NCBI GenBank assembly: GCA_027924585.1
Contig: BSBM01000870.1
Location: forward strand, 62,001 to 126,000
Source: Larix kaempferi
Lineage: Eukaryota; Streptophyta; Pinopsida; Pinales; Pinaceae
DNA: 64,000 nucleotides
Reading direction: 5' to 3'
This document shows, in pieces, positions 50,125 to 62,666 of this stretch (the stretch's first letter is position 1; each line of letters starts with the position of its first letter). Both the position numbers and the translations under genes were made by a program. The notes under the pieces were generated by a model, which ran no database searches, was not told where the DNA came from, and saw only the letters and a program-made list of their open reading frames with translations.

Positions 50125-53100
50125 CTCTCATCCTCCCCTTAATCCAAACCACTTCCCCCTTCCCTCCGCCTCCCCTCCTCCTCCTCCACCTCCTCACCCC
50201 GCTCATCATACCACGGCTCCTCCCTCCCACATCACCCCCTCCTCCTCCGCCCCCTCTCCCCTCACCCCCCTCCCACCCCTCCCCTTATCCCTTCCCCTCT
50301 CCCTAGTCCCGCTCCTCCTCCTCCGCTTACCCCACCTTTCCTCCTCCCCCTTAACAGTCTCCTCCCATCCTCCTCCTTCCCCCCTCTCCCTCATCCCCCT
50401 ACCATTATCGCCCACCTTCCTCCTCCCCATATCCCCACCTTCCCCTCTCCTCCCCTCCCCCTCCCACCTCCTCCCCTCCCCCTCCCACCTCCTCCCCCTC
50501 CCACCTCCTCCCCTCCCCCTCCCACCTCCTCCCCCTCCCTTTTGTCCTTTGCTCCACCTCCTCCCCCTCCTCCTCCTACCCTCACCCCTCTCTCCTCCTC
50601 CCCCTTCATTTCCATCCCACCAATAATACCCGTCTTCCACAACCTCTCCATCACCCTCTCCTCTCCCCATAATCGCTCTCCTCCTCCTCTCACCTCCCTC
50701 CCTATTCCCCCAAACCTCCCAGCTCCACCTCCTCCCCCTCTCCCCTTACCCCACCTCTCCCCTCCCCTCCCCTCCCGCTAATCCTCATCTTCCTCCTCCC
50801 CTCACAAACTCCCCTACCCCGCCTCCCCTCCCCACCAGAATTCCTACTACACCTCCTCCTCTAACCCTCACTTTAATCCCCTTTTATCCTACCCATATCC
50901 CCTCCCCATTTTCTCCTCCTACTCCTCCTCCTCCCCCTCCACTCTCCTACCCATTCTTCCCACATCCCTCCCCCCCTCGTCCACCTCCTGCCCATCACCC
51001 TCTACCTCCTTGTCCTCATCCTCGTCATTCCCACTCCCCTCCTCCTACCGTCCTCCACCCACTAAAGCTCCGCTTCTCCCCTCCTCCTCCTCCCCTTCCC
51101 ACCTCCTCCTCCTCCTCTTTCCCCCCTCCTCCTTGTATCCCCCCATCTCCCCCCAGCTTCCTCCACACACCTCTTCTCTCCCCCTCCCCTTTCCACCCTC
51201 TCCTCCCCCTCCTCCTCCATATCCCCCTCTCCCTCCTCCACCTATGCTCTACCTTCCCTCCACTCCCCCTTCTAATCCTTGAGTCCCTTCCCCTCCTCTT
51301 ATCCCCTCCCTCTCACCCTCTCGTCCTCCTCTCCCACTCCCTCCCAATCTCCTCTCCCCATCCTACCCACCCTCCATTCCCTCCTCCTCTCCCTCTTCCT
51401 CCTCCTCCTCCCGCTACCCACCCTCCATTCCCTCCTTCCCTCCCCTCCGCTCCTCCTTTTCCCCACTCCCCTCCACTCCTCCCTTTCCCCACTCCCCTCC
51501 ACTCCTCCCCTCCTCCCCTCCTCCTTCACATTTCTACCCCCCCACTCCCCTCCAATCACCCCCGTTCATCATCCTCCCCCCTCCACCACCCTATCTTGTC
51601 ATCCCCTTCCCCTTCTCCAACTCCCCTACCCCTCACCCTCCTCCCTCTCTCGTCCTCCAACACTCCCTTCTCCTTGCCCCTCCCTAGCCTCAATTCTCAA
51701 CTTCCTCCTCCTCCTCACCCTCTTGTTCCCTCGTCCTTCTACTCCTCCTTCCCCTCTCTCCTTCACCCTCCTCTCCCCTTTTGTTCCCCCCTCCTCCTCA
51801 TCAACCAAACCCCTCTTCTACCCTCTCCATCCTCCTCCCCCTCATCCTCTTCCTCTCCCTCCTCCTCCTCCATACACCCCTTCTCCTCCCCCTCCTCCTC
51901 TTCCTCCTCCCACTCTCCCTTCCACTCGCCCATCCCCATCCTCCCCAGACCTTCCCTTTCCCACCCCTACTACCATCCTCCTCCTCCTCCACCTCCACCC
52001 ACCCCTCCTCCTCCTATTCATCCCCCTCCTCCTCCCACTCACCCCTCCCTATCCTCCCCACACATTCCATCTCCTTCCCTTACTACCATTCTCCTTCTCC
52101 TCATATCCCTCTCCCTCCTCCTCCTCCTCCTCCTCCCCATCCCTCTCATCCCCCTCCTCCTCCCCCCTCCCTACTCCCATTGCCCTCCTTCTTCCCCACT
52201 CCATTCCCCCCATACCCTCCCCTTCCCCCCCTCTCCTCCTCATCCTCTCACTTCCACTCTCCCCAATCCTCCACGCCCCCTCCAATATTTCTCCTCCACC
52301 TGCTGCCCCCTCCCACTCCTTCTCCCCCTTCTTCCTACTCCTCCTTCCCACCCATCCCCTCCACTCCCCCCCCTCCTCTCCCCCTTCTCCCACTTCCACT
52401 ATACCCACTCCTCCTCCCACTCCCCTTCTCCCTACCCTACGCCTCCTCCTCCAACCCTCTCGGTATCCCTCCCTTCTCCTCCTCTTCATCACCCTCTCCC
52501 TTCCTCTCACCCATCCCGCTTCTCCTCCTCTTCCCTACCCCCTCCCTCCTCCCATTACCCTCCTTCTCCCCCACTCCATTCCCCCCATACACTCCCCTTC
52601 CCCCCCTCTCCTCCTCCTCCTCTCACTTCCACTCTCCCCAATCCTCTACCACCCCTCCAATCTTTCTCCTCCTCCCGCTTCCCCATCCAACTCCTTCTCC
52701 CCCCTCCCCTCCTCCTTCTCCCACTTCAACTCTACCCACTCCTCCTCCCACTCCCTTTCTCCCTACCCTATGACTCCTCCTCCAACCCTCCCAATATCGC
52801 TCCCTTATCCTCCTCTTCTTCACCCTCTCCCTTCCTCTCACCCATCCCCTTCCTCACCCCTGCTCCCCTCCACCCCCTATAGCTCCTCCTCCTCCGCTAC
52901 ACCCCATCCTCCTCCCCTACCTCCCTCCTCCTCCCCCTCCTCCTCTTCCCTCCACTACTCCCTCCTCCTCCTCCTCCTCCTTCCCATGCTCCCTTCCTCC
53001 CCTCCTCCTCCTCCTCCTCCTCTTCCTCCCACTCTCCCTACCCCACCTCTCCACATCTCCCCTACCCCTCACCATCCCCCCTCTCCTCCTTCTCCTCCTC

Positions 53101-53392
53101 TCTCTCCCTCCTCTCCCTCAACTCCCTCTCCCCCCTTCCCCTTATCCTCCTCCCCCTCTCCTCTCTCCCCCACCCCTCCTCTTCATCACCCTCTCCCCCT
53201 CCCCCTCCCTTTTATCCTCTTGGCCCATACCCCTTGCACCCTCAACCACTTCACATCCCTTCCCTATCCCACTCCTCCACCTTTGGATACACCGCATTCC
53301 TCCTTTACACTTCAATTGCACGCTATCCTCCCAACCTTTTTCTTTTCTTTTTCCCACATCCACACCTACTCCTTTTCTTCATATATTCATCT
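50117..53392 (+). repeat. Giant polypyrimidine tract D, unit 3b (left-truncated, ~3.2 kb)
   Basis: This corresponds to the right three quarters of the tract in unit 2 (from 25565). It ends with the same TTGGATACACCGC and TTTTCTTTTTCCC transition. The longest composition-driven open frame of the window lies here (51279-53441, about 720 codons) and runs out of the tract into the AT flank. I regard it as an artefact. Confidence 0.93.
50450..50540 (+). repeat. CCTCCCCCTCCCACCT array private to unit 3b
   Basis: About five alternating 15- and 21-bp copies of CTCC(CCTCC)CCCTCCCACCT. Unit 2 has one copy at the matching place (near 25961). The - strand of this array has closely spaced G3-G5 runs that fit the G-quadruplex pattern. 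Confidence 0.85.
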
Positions 53393-55236
53393 TAATAACA
53401 TTTCTCATATAGTCACTTATAAAGCACTTCCCTACTCTTAGTACAACAACTTAAAAAATAATTATAATTATAATTTAATGATATTGCATGAAATATAATT
53501 TTCCACATATCTATATCTTTTCAAACAACTTTAGAAAGTTCTCTAAATATGTCATAGTACAATACAAAGAAGATTAAATTAATTTCAAAATAATAAACTA
53601 TGAAAATGGTTTAAAAAAATAAAATATGTAAACTACTAAGACGAGAAGTCTACTATCCAATCAAATCTTTGACCATTCTTTGAAGATTTTAAGATTTAGG
53701 GCAATAATCCTTATATATATAATTTAATTCAGATATTTTACTTTTATTAAAATTTATATTATAAATTATAAATTTTTCTTTAAGATTTTCAATAAAAAAA
53801 TGCTAATTGTAAAAAAACCGACCATAAACATAAAATATAAATGATATTCACATAAATATTTTCATAAAAAGTATGAAATAACTCTAAAACCATTTTCATA
53901 GAAACTTTCCTTATGAATGTTGAAGCAACATAAAACTGAAAATCTAAAACAATTAGAATGCGGAATTTCATAAGAGTCTTTCCCTTTTTTTAATTAGTAA
54001 ATATAAAATAAAGATTTCATCATGTGTAAGATGATAGGAACCAACCAGAATTTAATCGCACCGAATAAACTCAAAAGCCGTAAATCTAAATATGAAGAGA
54101 AGATAGTAATGGATAAACCCCAAAAATCTGGCACACCTAGCTCACCTACACACAAAAACCTGGCACACCTAGCTCACTTTCACCCACACGTCGTGAATCC
54201 GACTGGAAGCAGATGCCACTTTCTCAAACACCGTCGAATGTCGAATCCCATTCTAAGAAATCACGGAGTTTCAATGCCAGCTAAGGAAGGCAAGCTTATG
54301 GAACATGGATACCATGTCAGAGAAGTGTTGGTTAATTGTAACGCTTAATTGTAACGGGAGGAGGCGTTACAACAAACGGGAGGCGTTACACTTTACTGGA
54401 GGGGTAGGCGTGACACTTTACTGGAGGGGTTACACTTGGCTTGGGCCGATTCATTCGCACACAAATTTATTTAATATTGTAGCGGCTGACTGCCGAAAAA
54501 TTGTATTCATTCTGCATACCCATCCCAATGCATTTTAGGGACAAATTTATTTAGGGTTTCAGAAATTGAATGTGCGTGAACACTATTGTGAATTGACATT
54601 TTATCTGTAGATTTTTGTTAGAAAAAAAAATTTAATTAATTGATGTAAAATAGGGATCCTTGAGTGGCAACTTGTCAATGCGGCGAAGAAATCCTTGACT
54701 GGCCACTTGGCTTGCAAGTTAAATTTCAAGAAAAATCGATGGCACAACAATCATATTTTAAAGGAATGAAAGACGACAATATAGTATGGAGCCCAATGCC
54801 CATGGCATTGGAGCTATACAAGCCAGATGGGTGCTTGTATTGACCATTGTGATTCAGGCGTATTTGGGTGATTGTATTGACCATTTATTTACAGTTGGAT
54901 TTGGGTGCTTGTATTGACCATTGTAATTCAGGCGTATGTGTGATTTGATGTTTTAACACTCTTTCGATGTTACAGTTTCAGCCTGATAAATGTGCTAGCA
55001 ACGATTCGAAAGCGGGTCTATAGCGAAACTGGGAAAAGGAGGCTGTCAAGCTCTTTAAAATCTTCTAAGCAATAATATGCTTAAGAGTGCTACCATAAAC
55101 ATATATGGTACATACAAGCCAGAGTTGCAAAATAGAAGATACTCTGATTAAGTGCACCACTACAGTTTAAGATGAGTAATATGATAAAAGTTTGTGCATC
55201 GCTTACTCGCAGTGAAAACAAGTACAAGGAATGGGG
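53393..55236. other. AT-rich block E, unit 3b
   Basis: Equivalent of 28861-30672, nearly identical to unit 2 through 54022-54348 (one residue differs in the unassigned 108-codon frame). At 55236 it joins block F with several short losses relative to unit 2 (about 20 bp, then a longer one near 55262). No gene was called. Confidence 0.65.
54829..54940 (+). repeat. 37-bp tandem repeat, three copies, unit 3b
   Basis: Same three-copy layout as unit 3, with the variant middle copy. Confidence 0.85.
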
Positions 55237-56415
55237 AAAATGAATGTGAAACATGAAGGAATAAAACCCTATGCTTCATAGCTCAGAACAAAACCCAACC
55301 CATTTTGCTATGGGTTAAGCCACTTTAAAAAAAATTAAAACCAAATCTTTTGTATCACAAGTTTGTGCCTCAAATCTTATACAAAGTCCAAAAAATTTAA
55401 ACTATAGATGCTTGAGATTTTCTAGGGTTTTTTAGAAGAGCGAAAATCAAACATTTATTCAAAGGAAAAGAAAAAGAAAAAAAACATAAATGAAATCACT
55501 AGAGTATGGCTTTTGAGATCACAGCAAAACTCAGAGGACATAATAAAAAACCATTCTACTCATAACAAAACCCAACCCACATCGCAACGCTCAAGAACAA
55601 AACCCATACCTCATTGCAACACCCAAGTGATTAACATAAATGAATGAGGTTGCTTCTAAGGGACGTGCTACGTGCTAGAGGAAATAATAATAGAACATAC
55701 CTTGAATTGAATACCCGCAATCTTCGAGAGAAAACATTGATGTTAGTTGCATCATCCTCCTTTCCACCATTCAAGTTCATCCAGCAGCCCAAATTCTTTG
55801 CCCCTATTTCTGTCCAGCCTCCTCAGACATTAAACCACAATTACACCTTAAACCATAGTCCGATTCAGACACCCATTAAACCACAATTAGACATTAAACC
55901 ACAATCAAACAAACCCATGCTCAGACATTAAACGGCAATCAGATTCAGACACCCGACCACTGGAACCCGGAAACCCAAGCACACAAACGCACCAAAGGAG
56001 GAAGGAGGATGTAAATATTGAAATCCAAAACGCACCAGATGAGTCAACAGATGGAACCTTTAGCACATGAATCATCTGGTAAATCCAAAACGCCACTCTC
56101 ATGCTTTTCGTCAATTGTGATTTATGATTTTCTTCAATTGTGGTTCATGCTTTTTTCTTTCTATTTTAATTCATGTTTTTCGCCAACTGCACTGCCTGAG
56201 GGTTTCTCAGTTCGGCATGTCTACCATTCAGCTTAGAACCCTTTGGCTCATACGGTAGACCATCGAGTTCAATAGCTAATAGGATATGTGAGCTGGTTCG
56301 TTGAGATGGTCGACGAGGCAATACGAGATGGTTACCGAGGGCCTTATTTGTCTCTTCCCGGATATTCATTTCGAAGGGCCTCCCATCATTTCAATTCGAA
56401 CGGAGGGCTTCCGAG
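55237..56415. other. Block F leader, unit 3b
   Basis: Equivalent of 12959-14206. It lacks the ATTGTGCAGAATCGTCACC segment kept in the other units. No gene was seen. Confidence 0.6.
55824..55955 (+). repeat. TTAAACCA minisatellite, unit 3b
   Basis: Five-copy block. The last copy is altered to TTAAACGGCAAT. Confidence 0.85.
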
Positions 56416-57081
56416 ATGGATCAGCGACACAGAGCACTGGGAATTTTTAAATGGGCATTCTGTATCGCAGCCGTCGCGGCCTTTGTAGAAAGAAATCTCC
56501 ACTCATCGTCATCGTCATTGTCCTTACACAATCGGCCAGAAAAATGCTCCCATCATTTCTACCATAGAGGACAAGGACGTAGCCTTGCAGGGGACCCGAT
56601 TGGGACATCGATATTCTCTGGTGCTTCGGTAAGTACTTCGTTGACTTGAAGATCGGAACCCCGCCGAAGCGCTTCTTGCTCATAGATTACAGAGGCAATG
56701 ACTTAGTATGGGTGAATTGCCACTACCAGTACCATGGCCGAAAGAGTCACCGCAACCAGAAAAGAAAGAATGTCTCCAGGAGAGTTTTCAACGCCTACGC
56801 ATTCTCCACATTCCACCCGATCTCGTGCGCATCACAAGAATGCTAGATGGTCTTGGGGCCGTCTTCCTGCAACTAATGTCGCCCAATGAACTGCATTTAC
56901 CGGTATTCATATTCGGACCTGTCGAGCAGCTGTGGCATCTTCACCTCTGATACATCCAAAATAAGATCCGCCAATAGCTCCTTGCCGAGACCCCGAATCC
57001 CAAATATGGCCTTCGGTTGTAGCACCAGAAAGCAAGACAATAGCTTCGATGGGACCATAAAAGTCTGCTCCCCTCCTAGCG
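56416..57081 (+). pseudogene. Nepenthesin-like protease pseudogene, unit 3b (least damaged 5' end)
   Basis: This copy lacks the 10-bp duplication, so the frame from ATG at 56416 is open for 77 codons. It starts MDQRHRALGIFKWAFCIAAV, with a hydrophobic stretch at residues ~9-24 like a signal peptide, and runs to SGAS at residues 68-71, the usual position just before the catalytic domain. The frame then slips (GKYF at 56628 is in a different frame). YRG replaces DTG, a TAG stands at 56844, and YRYSYSDLSSSCGIF and PNMAFGCSTRKQDNSFDG follow. A 45-bp deletion after CTCCCCTCC removes sequence kept in unit 2 (32570-32614). It is still a pseudogene, but it shows where the original start was. Confidence 0.86.
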
Positions 57082-57180
57082 CTCCATAAAGATAATTCAC
57101 TAGCCGTTAGAATGCCAAAGGAGAAAGCAAAGGAGAAAAGCGACCTCCATAAAGATAATTCACTAGCCGTTAGAATGCCA
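57082..57180 (+). repeat. 63-bp tandem duplication, unit 3b tail
   Basis: CTCCATAAAGATAATTCACT at 57082 and 57145, with the same purine-rich linker as unit 1 (14928-15026). Confidence 0.9.
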
Positions 57181-57444
57181 CGATATCAAACTCAAAAAAT
57201 AGATAGTTAAATATTTGAATTTAACTATAGGTAATTCAAACTCATCCAACGGTATAGATTAAGAATATTGTTATGTTCAAACGTTCAAATTCAAATTATC
57301 GATAAAAGTAGTGTCAGTGTTAGAGCGTGCTCCAGCACCACCACTCTCACAAAGCAATGTGCCGATGAAAACTTCAACCTAACTTTTTTGTTTATCCATT
57401 TGATTATTAATTCTTGTGACTTATCCCTATCTCTATCCCAAAAA
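57181..57444. other. Unit 3b right tail
   Basis: AT-rich tail leading into unit 4, with the TTATCGATAAAAGTAGTG segment present. No gene was seen. Confidence 0.7.
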
Positions 57445-59684
57445 TTTAATTAACAATATTACTTTTCATTTTTTTATATATAGATATATTTTCCCCAAAT
57501 ATTTAATTAACAATATTATCTTCTATTTAATACATATAAATATCAATAGTCTTGGCAAACTACCCATAAATTGTAATAAGCTTGGAGAAAAATGACAAAA
57601 GCAAACATAACAATTGCTTAGAGATTACACACATCTTCGATTTATTTTGTATCCATGTGACCCTCATAGCCATTGCGTTGTGGCCTCTAACACATCACAA
57701 GAAATCCCAATGCAAATTCGGGTGCCATGTCACCGATACCTTGAAAAAACTATATGCCATAGCTCAACATCCTTAAATAAATTTGAATAGCTTGACTCAT
57801 TGCTACATAAAAAGAAACCATGAGTGTATAATAGTGATAAAGAATTTCAATTAAATCATCATAATTTCAATGAGATCTTAATGCCACAAAAATAACACTA
57901 GATGTGTTCAATGATGTAGAAGACTTCAATGAGAAAGTTGAAGATGAGTTCTATGTGATGCTAGCACGGTGACAACTTTGAATTAAATTGTAAATAAACC
58001 ACAAAATCCTATAACTCTCTTAAATTTGAGTCCTAAGATTGGATAATGATAATAATTTATCTAAAAATTACTAAATAATGTTCCATGTTTGATATGGTCA
58101 AGCCCGTTACCTTGACCTTGGTCATGGAGCTTTATTTCCTAAGCATAAGTAATGATTCAATGGGATTTATTCGGTGTCCTAGACCTTGAGACTTGACACC
58201 TAGAACTTGAGACTTGAGAACCAACAACATTTGCATCTCAAGCTTGAGAAACAAACTCCACCACACACAACCCAAACATCAAACTAATGCCCAACTTTAA
58301 TATATCTTTGCGGATTCAAAAAATTCCAAGGCTCAACTTTATAATCAAATTTGCAATAGTAGTAGGAAAAACCTACCATTGCCAAGGCATTTTCTTGGAT
58401 CCTAGATGCCACACTCGCCTCTTCACATTCAAAGAAGACTTCGTGCCCTCAAATATGTTACTCTACTCCTTCTAGACGCCATGCTAGATGCCATGTTGGC
58501 CTCTTCACATTCAAAGAAGCCACCCAGCTCAAATATGTGTGGTAGTGTGAGCACATCAAATCAAAGAGAGAGTTAATGGAAAATAAAATACATATAATAT
58601 CATAATATTACTAAGGGAAAAAAAAAAGCATCCATAGCGAGCAACCCCCCCAAAATAAAAAAATCCATAGCCAACATCCAAAAAAAAGGAAACTGCATAA
58701 AAAGTAAATAAATAAATAGAGACTATAACATGTTAATAGAGTAAGTATATTAATCAACCAATGCCCTAAATTGTTGAACTCCAAATATCTAGTTTTTAAT
58801 TAATATTTTTGTTATTAACAAAGTTTTTAATTAATATTTTTGTTATTACCTCACATGTGGCATTTAAAACTCTAGATGAGAACTTAAAATTTAATATTTA
58901 GATTAAGGATATCGTTATTTTTAGTTAGCTAAATTTAAATTTATCTTTCAATCTTTTAAAAGAATGTTGTTATTCTATAAACAATTTAGATTCAAATTCT
59001 AATTTTCAAATAAAATATGAAAAAAATATAACTCTACTTCAGAATTTAGATTAAGAATTATTGTTCCAAGAATCTAAATTCAAACTCATTTTAAAGGAAA
59101 ATTCTACTTTTTTAATTACAACAAAGCTTAATAGCCATTAGGTGAAAACCTCTATCCTTTTCCTTTTTGTAAACATGCCAAAGAGGCACACCACATGGCT
59201 GCATACTTTTATTTAAATTTAAACTTTTTTATAGCACTTCCACATACTTTTATGATTAATGATTTAAATAAAGCTATAAAAAAATTAAACATCACATATG
59301 TTGGGTGATGTAATTGATTCATAATTGACTTATCTTATAATAGAATGTTTTGTTTTTTTAATTTAATGTTGAAAAAACAAAATTTTATATGTATATGTAT
59401 TTTTTTTCTTAAGATGATAAAACTTATTATAATTTATTTATATAATTGGAAATACGGATAATCATTATTGACTCATAAAGTAAATGTAACTTAATTCATT
59501 TATGTTATTTAAATGTAAAAAAATCAATAAATATAATTTATTAAAATAAATTATATTTAATGGCGTGATCTATATTTATATCATTTTAATTGATTAAATA
59601 ATGAACCTTTTAAATTCAATTTGATTTTTAAGAATTAATAAATTCTACATTTTAATTTATTGCACCAAAAGTAGTTAAAATTTA
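57445..59684. other. AT-rich block A, left part, unit 4
   Basis: Matches 32922-35159 of unit 3 with small differences, including the 82-bp duplication at 58402-58537. No gene was recognised. Confidence 0.7.
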
Positions 59685-59781
59685 CTTAGTCTTTTAGTCT
59701 TTTAGTCTTGTAGCAATGTGTTCTGGTGCTACAACCGAAGGCCATTTTAGTCTTTTAGTCTTGTCGCTATTGACCTGCCAT
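59685..59781. other. 97-bp filler DNA at a 2.2-kb deletion, unit 4
   Basis: Left flank equals unit 3 up to 35159 and right flank resumes at unit 3 position 37388. The bases between are not found at this place in any other unit. The filler contains CTTTTAGTCTTTTAGTCTTG-like repeats on both sides of a 25-bp core (59721-59745). The core is the exact reverse complement of 32499-32523 and 57006-57030 in the protease pseudogene. The matching place in unit 1 has mismatches. Confidence 0.88.
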
Positions 59782-61761
59782 TTTGATTACTTTAGTAATT
59801 GCACTAAGAGGATCAAGGTGCTCTACAGCCTAGTATGGGGGAAATGTTGTAATGTAACGTAACGTTACCAAAAATAAAATAAAAATATTAAAAAAATACA
59901 TGTCGTCTCTTAAAGTAAAAATTACATGTCTTCTTATAAAATAAAAAATTATGAAAAGTAAAATTAAAACTTAAACCTGAACCTATCAAACAAGAGAGGA
60001 TCAAATCTATTGATTTTAAGACTACAAAAAATTACACCTCAAGAAATTGGATCCCTCTCAGCGCTTGATATATCCAAGTTTAAATGGATCTATGTTGGTT
60101 ACAAATCAATGAAGGAATCTGATTAGGCAGGTAATGACAAAATCCATGTACTATTTAGTAAATGACATAAACATGGGATCAATTTGTGGAATTAACTCCA
60201 ATTTTCAAGATTTCATTTTTTATCCATATTAAAAACTGGTGACAACTTACCCCTGCAAGTTGTATAGGTCCCTAATAACATTTCAAAATCCTTCCTGCTA
60301 GTGCATAATGTAGAAAGGGATTGATGCTAGTTTCCACAATGCATAATCTTTCCATTGATTCTTTGTTCTGAGCTCGACAATCCACAATCTAAATATATTC
60401 CCATCTTTAGCATGCAAGTCTCTTTTATTCCTAGAATTTTAGATAGTCTATCTTGGTAGCAAATGGAAGCCAAGTTCGATTCCAACATATGACATCAATA
60501 CTTCTATGTTGTGCATTACCTTGTGATACTTCCCATCCTTCATGGAATTACACATGGATATATGCTCCTTTGTTTCGAGGTTGTAGCTTAAAATTGCATG
60601 TAGTGAATTCATGGGAACATTGTTTGGTGAGGATCTCTTGTTTTGGCTTGCTTGTTCTCGCTTGCTTGTTTATGATGGTCCATCAAGTGGGTCATTGTGT
60701 AGTACCCTCAATTTGACCCTTATAATGTATTAAAATAGATTATGTAAAATGATGTAAATGTGTTAGATGGATTCCTAGTGCGGATATCAAGGCCAAGGCC
60801 TGATTAGTGAATGGCTAGGCATGTATGGTATCAATATATCTATATGGATCACATGGTTGGCTTGCCGTGATGACATAAAATCTAGGTAAATATTATGTTG
60901 GAAAATAATATTTATGGTCCAAGATGGTTGTGTAAAGAGCACCAAAGGGGATACGATTAAATCCTCTATTTCCAAGTGCCCACCTTAGAGGGCCTATGGG
61001 AGATTAAATCCTCTATTGCCAAGTGTCAACCTTAGAATTCACCCAATTGCTGACATTTCCCATAATGAGCCAATTACTTCCTTTTGACTATTAAATCAAA
61101 TCATTGAATGCATGTGTGATGTTGGTGACAAATGTTTTCTCATGTAGTCATGGAAGCATGGGATGAAATATACTTCTATGACTCTGGTAAGAGTCCTCTC
61201 TGCCATGTTTAGAAGTTATGTCAGTTGTCTTTTCCACCATTCTCTCATATCCTTTGGAGTCTATTATCCATTTTTCATTATGAATATTTTAGCACAACAA
61301 ATTTTACACTACAAAAAATTGTTGCTCTTGATTTTCATCCCATTTCCATTATGAATTACCAGATTGTGCATAACCAAAAATTTGAATTTGGAAATAGAGT
61401 TGCATATTTAAGGGAAAAAGAGATGTTGTATGTGAGCATAGATGTTGGAAAAGATAAGAACCCTTATGCATATATTTTTGCTACTTATGCATGCTTGAGA
61501 AGCCATGAATTAATGCTACATGAGGTTATCCAACAACATACAACTCCTTGGACTCTTACTATGCACACTAGTAAGAAATGTAAGGGTTGGATTTCCTAAG
61601 GAAATTATGGATCATTGAAGGGGAATGCCTTCCTTGTGTTGTGTAAGGAAATTGGAAAGAGTGCCATGGGTGTGACGACTAAGTGAAATTCATGTTGAGC
61701 TTCAAATGAGAATTTGGCTAATCATTGAGAGAAAAATGGGTTGTGGGTTAAGATAGAATAT
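59782..61761. other. AT-rich block A, right part, unit 4
   Basis: Matches unit 3 from 37388 onward. Frames at 60453-60716 and 61225-61599 (87 and 124 codons) are shared with units 2 and 3 but match no family I know. The GGTATCAA minisatellite and the first ACACCTCAAG repeat are gone with the deletion. Confidence 0.68.
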
Positions 61762-62151
61762 TGTTGGTGTTTCCTTCGCCGCGGTGGCATTATAGCCTAA
61801 TGTGGGGGTGGAATATCCATAGAAAGAGTATATGTTGGAAAAAGTGCCTATAGTTTGGTGGAAAATCACTCTTGCACAACAATTTTCTTGAATCTTCTTT
61901 ATTTAAATGTAAGTATTATATATTTGCACAGACATTTTATTGTTTATGAATTCATAATATGGCCACGTGGAAAAATTTACAATCCTGGAATTCGTAAAAT
62001 AAAGTTTGTTCATGATCGCATTCTTGAAGTGCTATTTTTCCCTATAGATGATCAAGTTGCAGAGATCTTCACCAAATCTCTTACGAAAGCGAGGTTTTCT
62101 AAACTTCAATCTATTTTAGGAGTTGAGGAACTTGTCATTAAGGGGGTATAA
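61762..62151 (+). pseudogene. Copia pol C-terminal remnant, unit 4
   Basis: From 61855 it is open to 62151 and keeps FPIDDQVAEIFTKSLTKARF, SKLQSILGV and EELVIKG. The RNase H-like part is further decayed (ENHSCTTIFLN). It is followed by the same purine run and LTR as in the other units. Confidence 0.8.
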
Positions 62152-62229
62152 GCTCTAATGCCTCATTCCTTCTCCTAATAGTGTCTTGTAAACCATTCAA
62201 TCCTATCCCATGTTGTTCTTAAGGGGGTT

Positions 62230-62666
62230 TGTTAGGGTATTTAGACACTTAGGAGTTAGTTAAGATCAAATTATTATAATACATCCATTAGGTAAAGTGT
62301 GTTTCTTTAGTATGAATTAGTATGCATTTGTAAATATCTAATCTGATGGTCACGATATGTTATATACATAGAGTAATCCGATGAGTCAACTTCTCTTAGA
62401 TCATAACTACCTTTGATCCATGACTTTACACCCGATCGGTCCATGATATCTATTTAAAGAGCATGGAGAGTCACTTTCTAGTTGATATATTATGAGAATC
62501 TCATTTGTAACTTTCTTTCTTTTGCATAATAAACTACCTCAAGTAGCTATTTGGCTGGGGCCGTGGAGTGTTTCCCTTTCGAGGATTTAAACTATGTGAA
62601 AAAATTGGTATGTTGATCTATTATTTGTTTGTGTGAGCGACTTCGCTAGGTGTTTGTTTGACAACA
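62230..62666 (+). mobile_element. Candidate copia 3' LTR, unit 4 (437 bp)
   Basis: TGTTAGGGTAT after AAGGGGGTT, to GACAACA. Same length as in units 1 and 2. Confidence 0.58.

Larger units (their letters stand above)
50117..57444 (+). repeat. Partial repeat unit 3b (right part only)
   Basis: It starts in the middle of a C/T tract and continues through blocks E and F to the beginning of unit 4. Blocks A, B and C are absent. It carries features not shared with any single other unit: the 63-bp tail duplication as in unit 1, three 37-bp repeats as in unit 3, and the doubled CTGGCACACC element as in unit 2. Confidence 0.92.
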
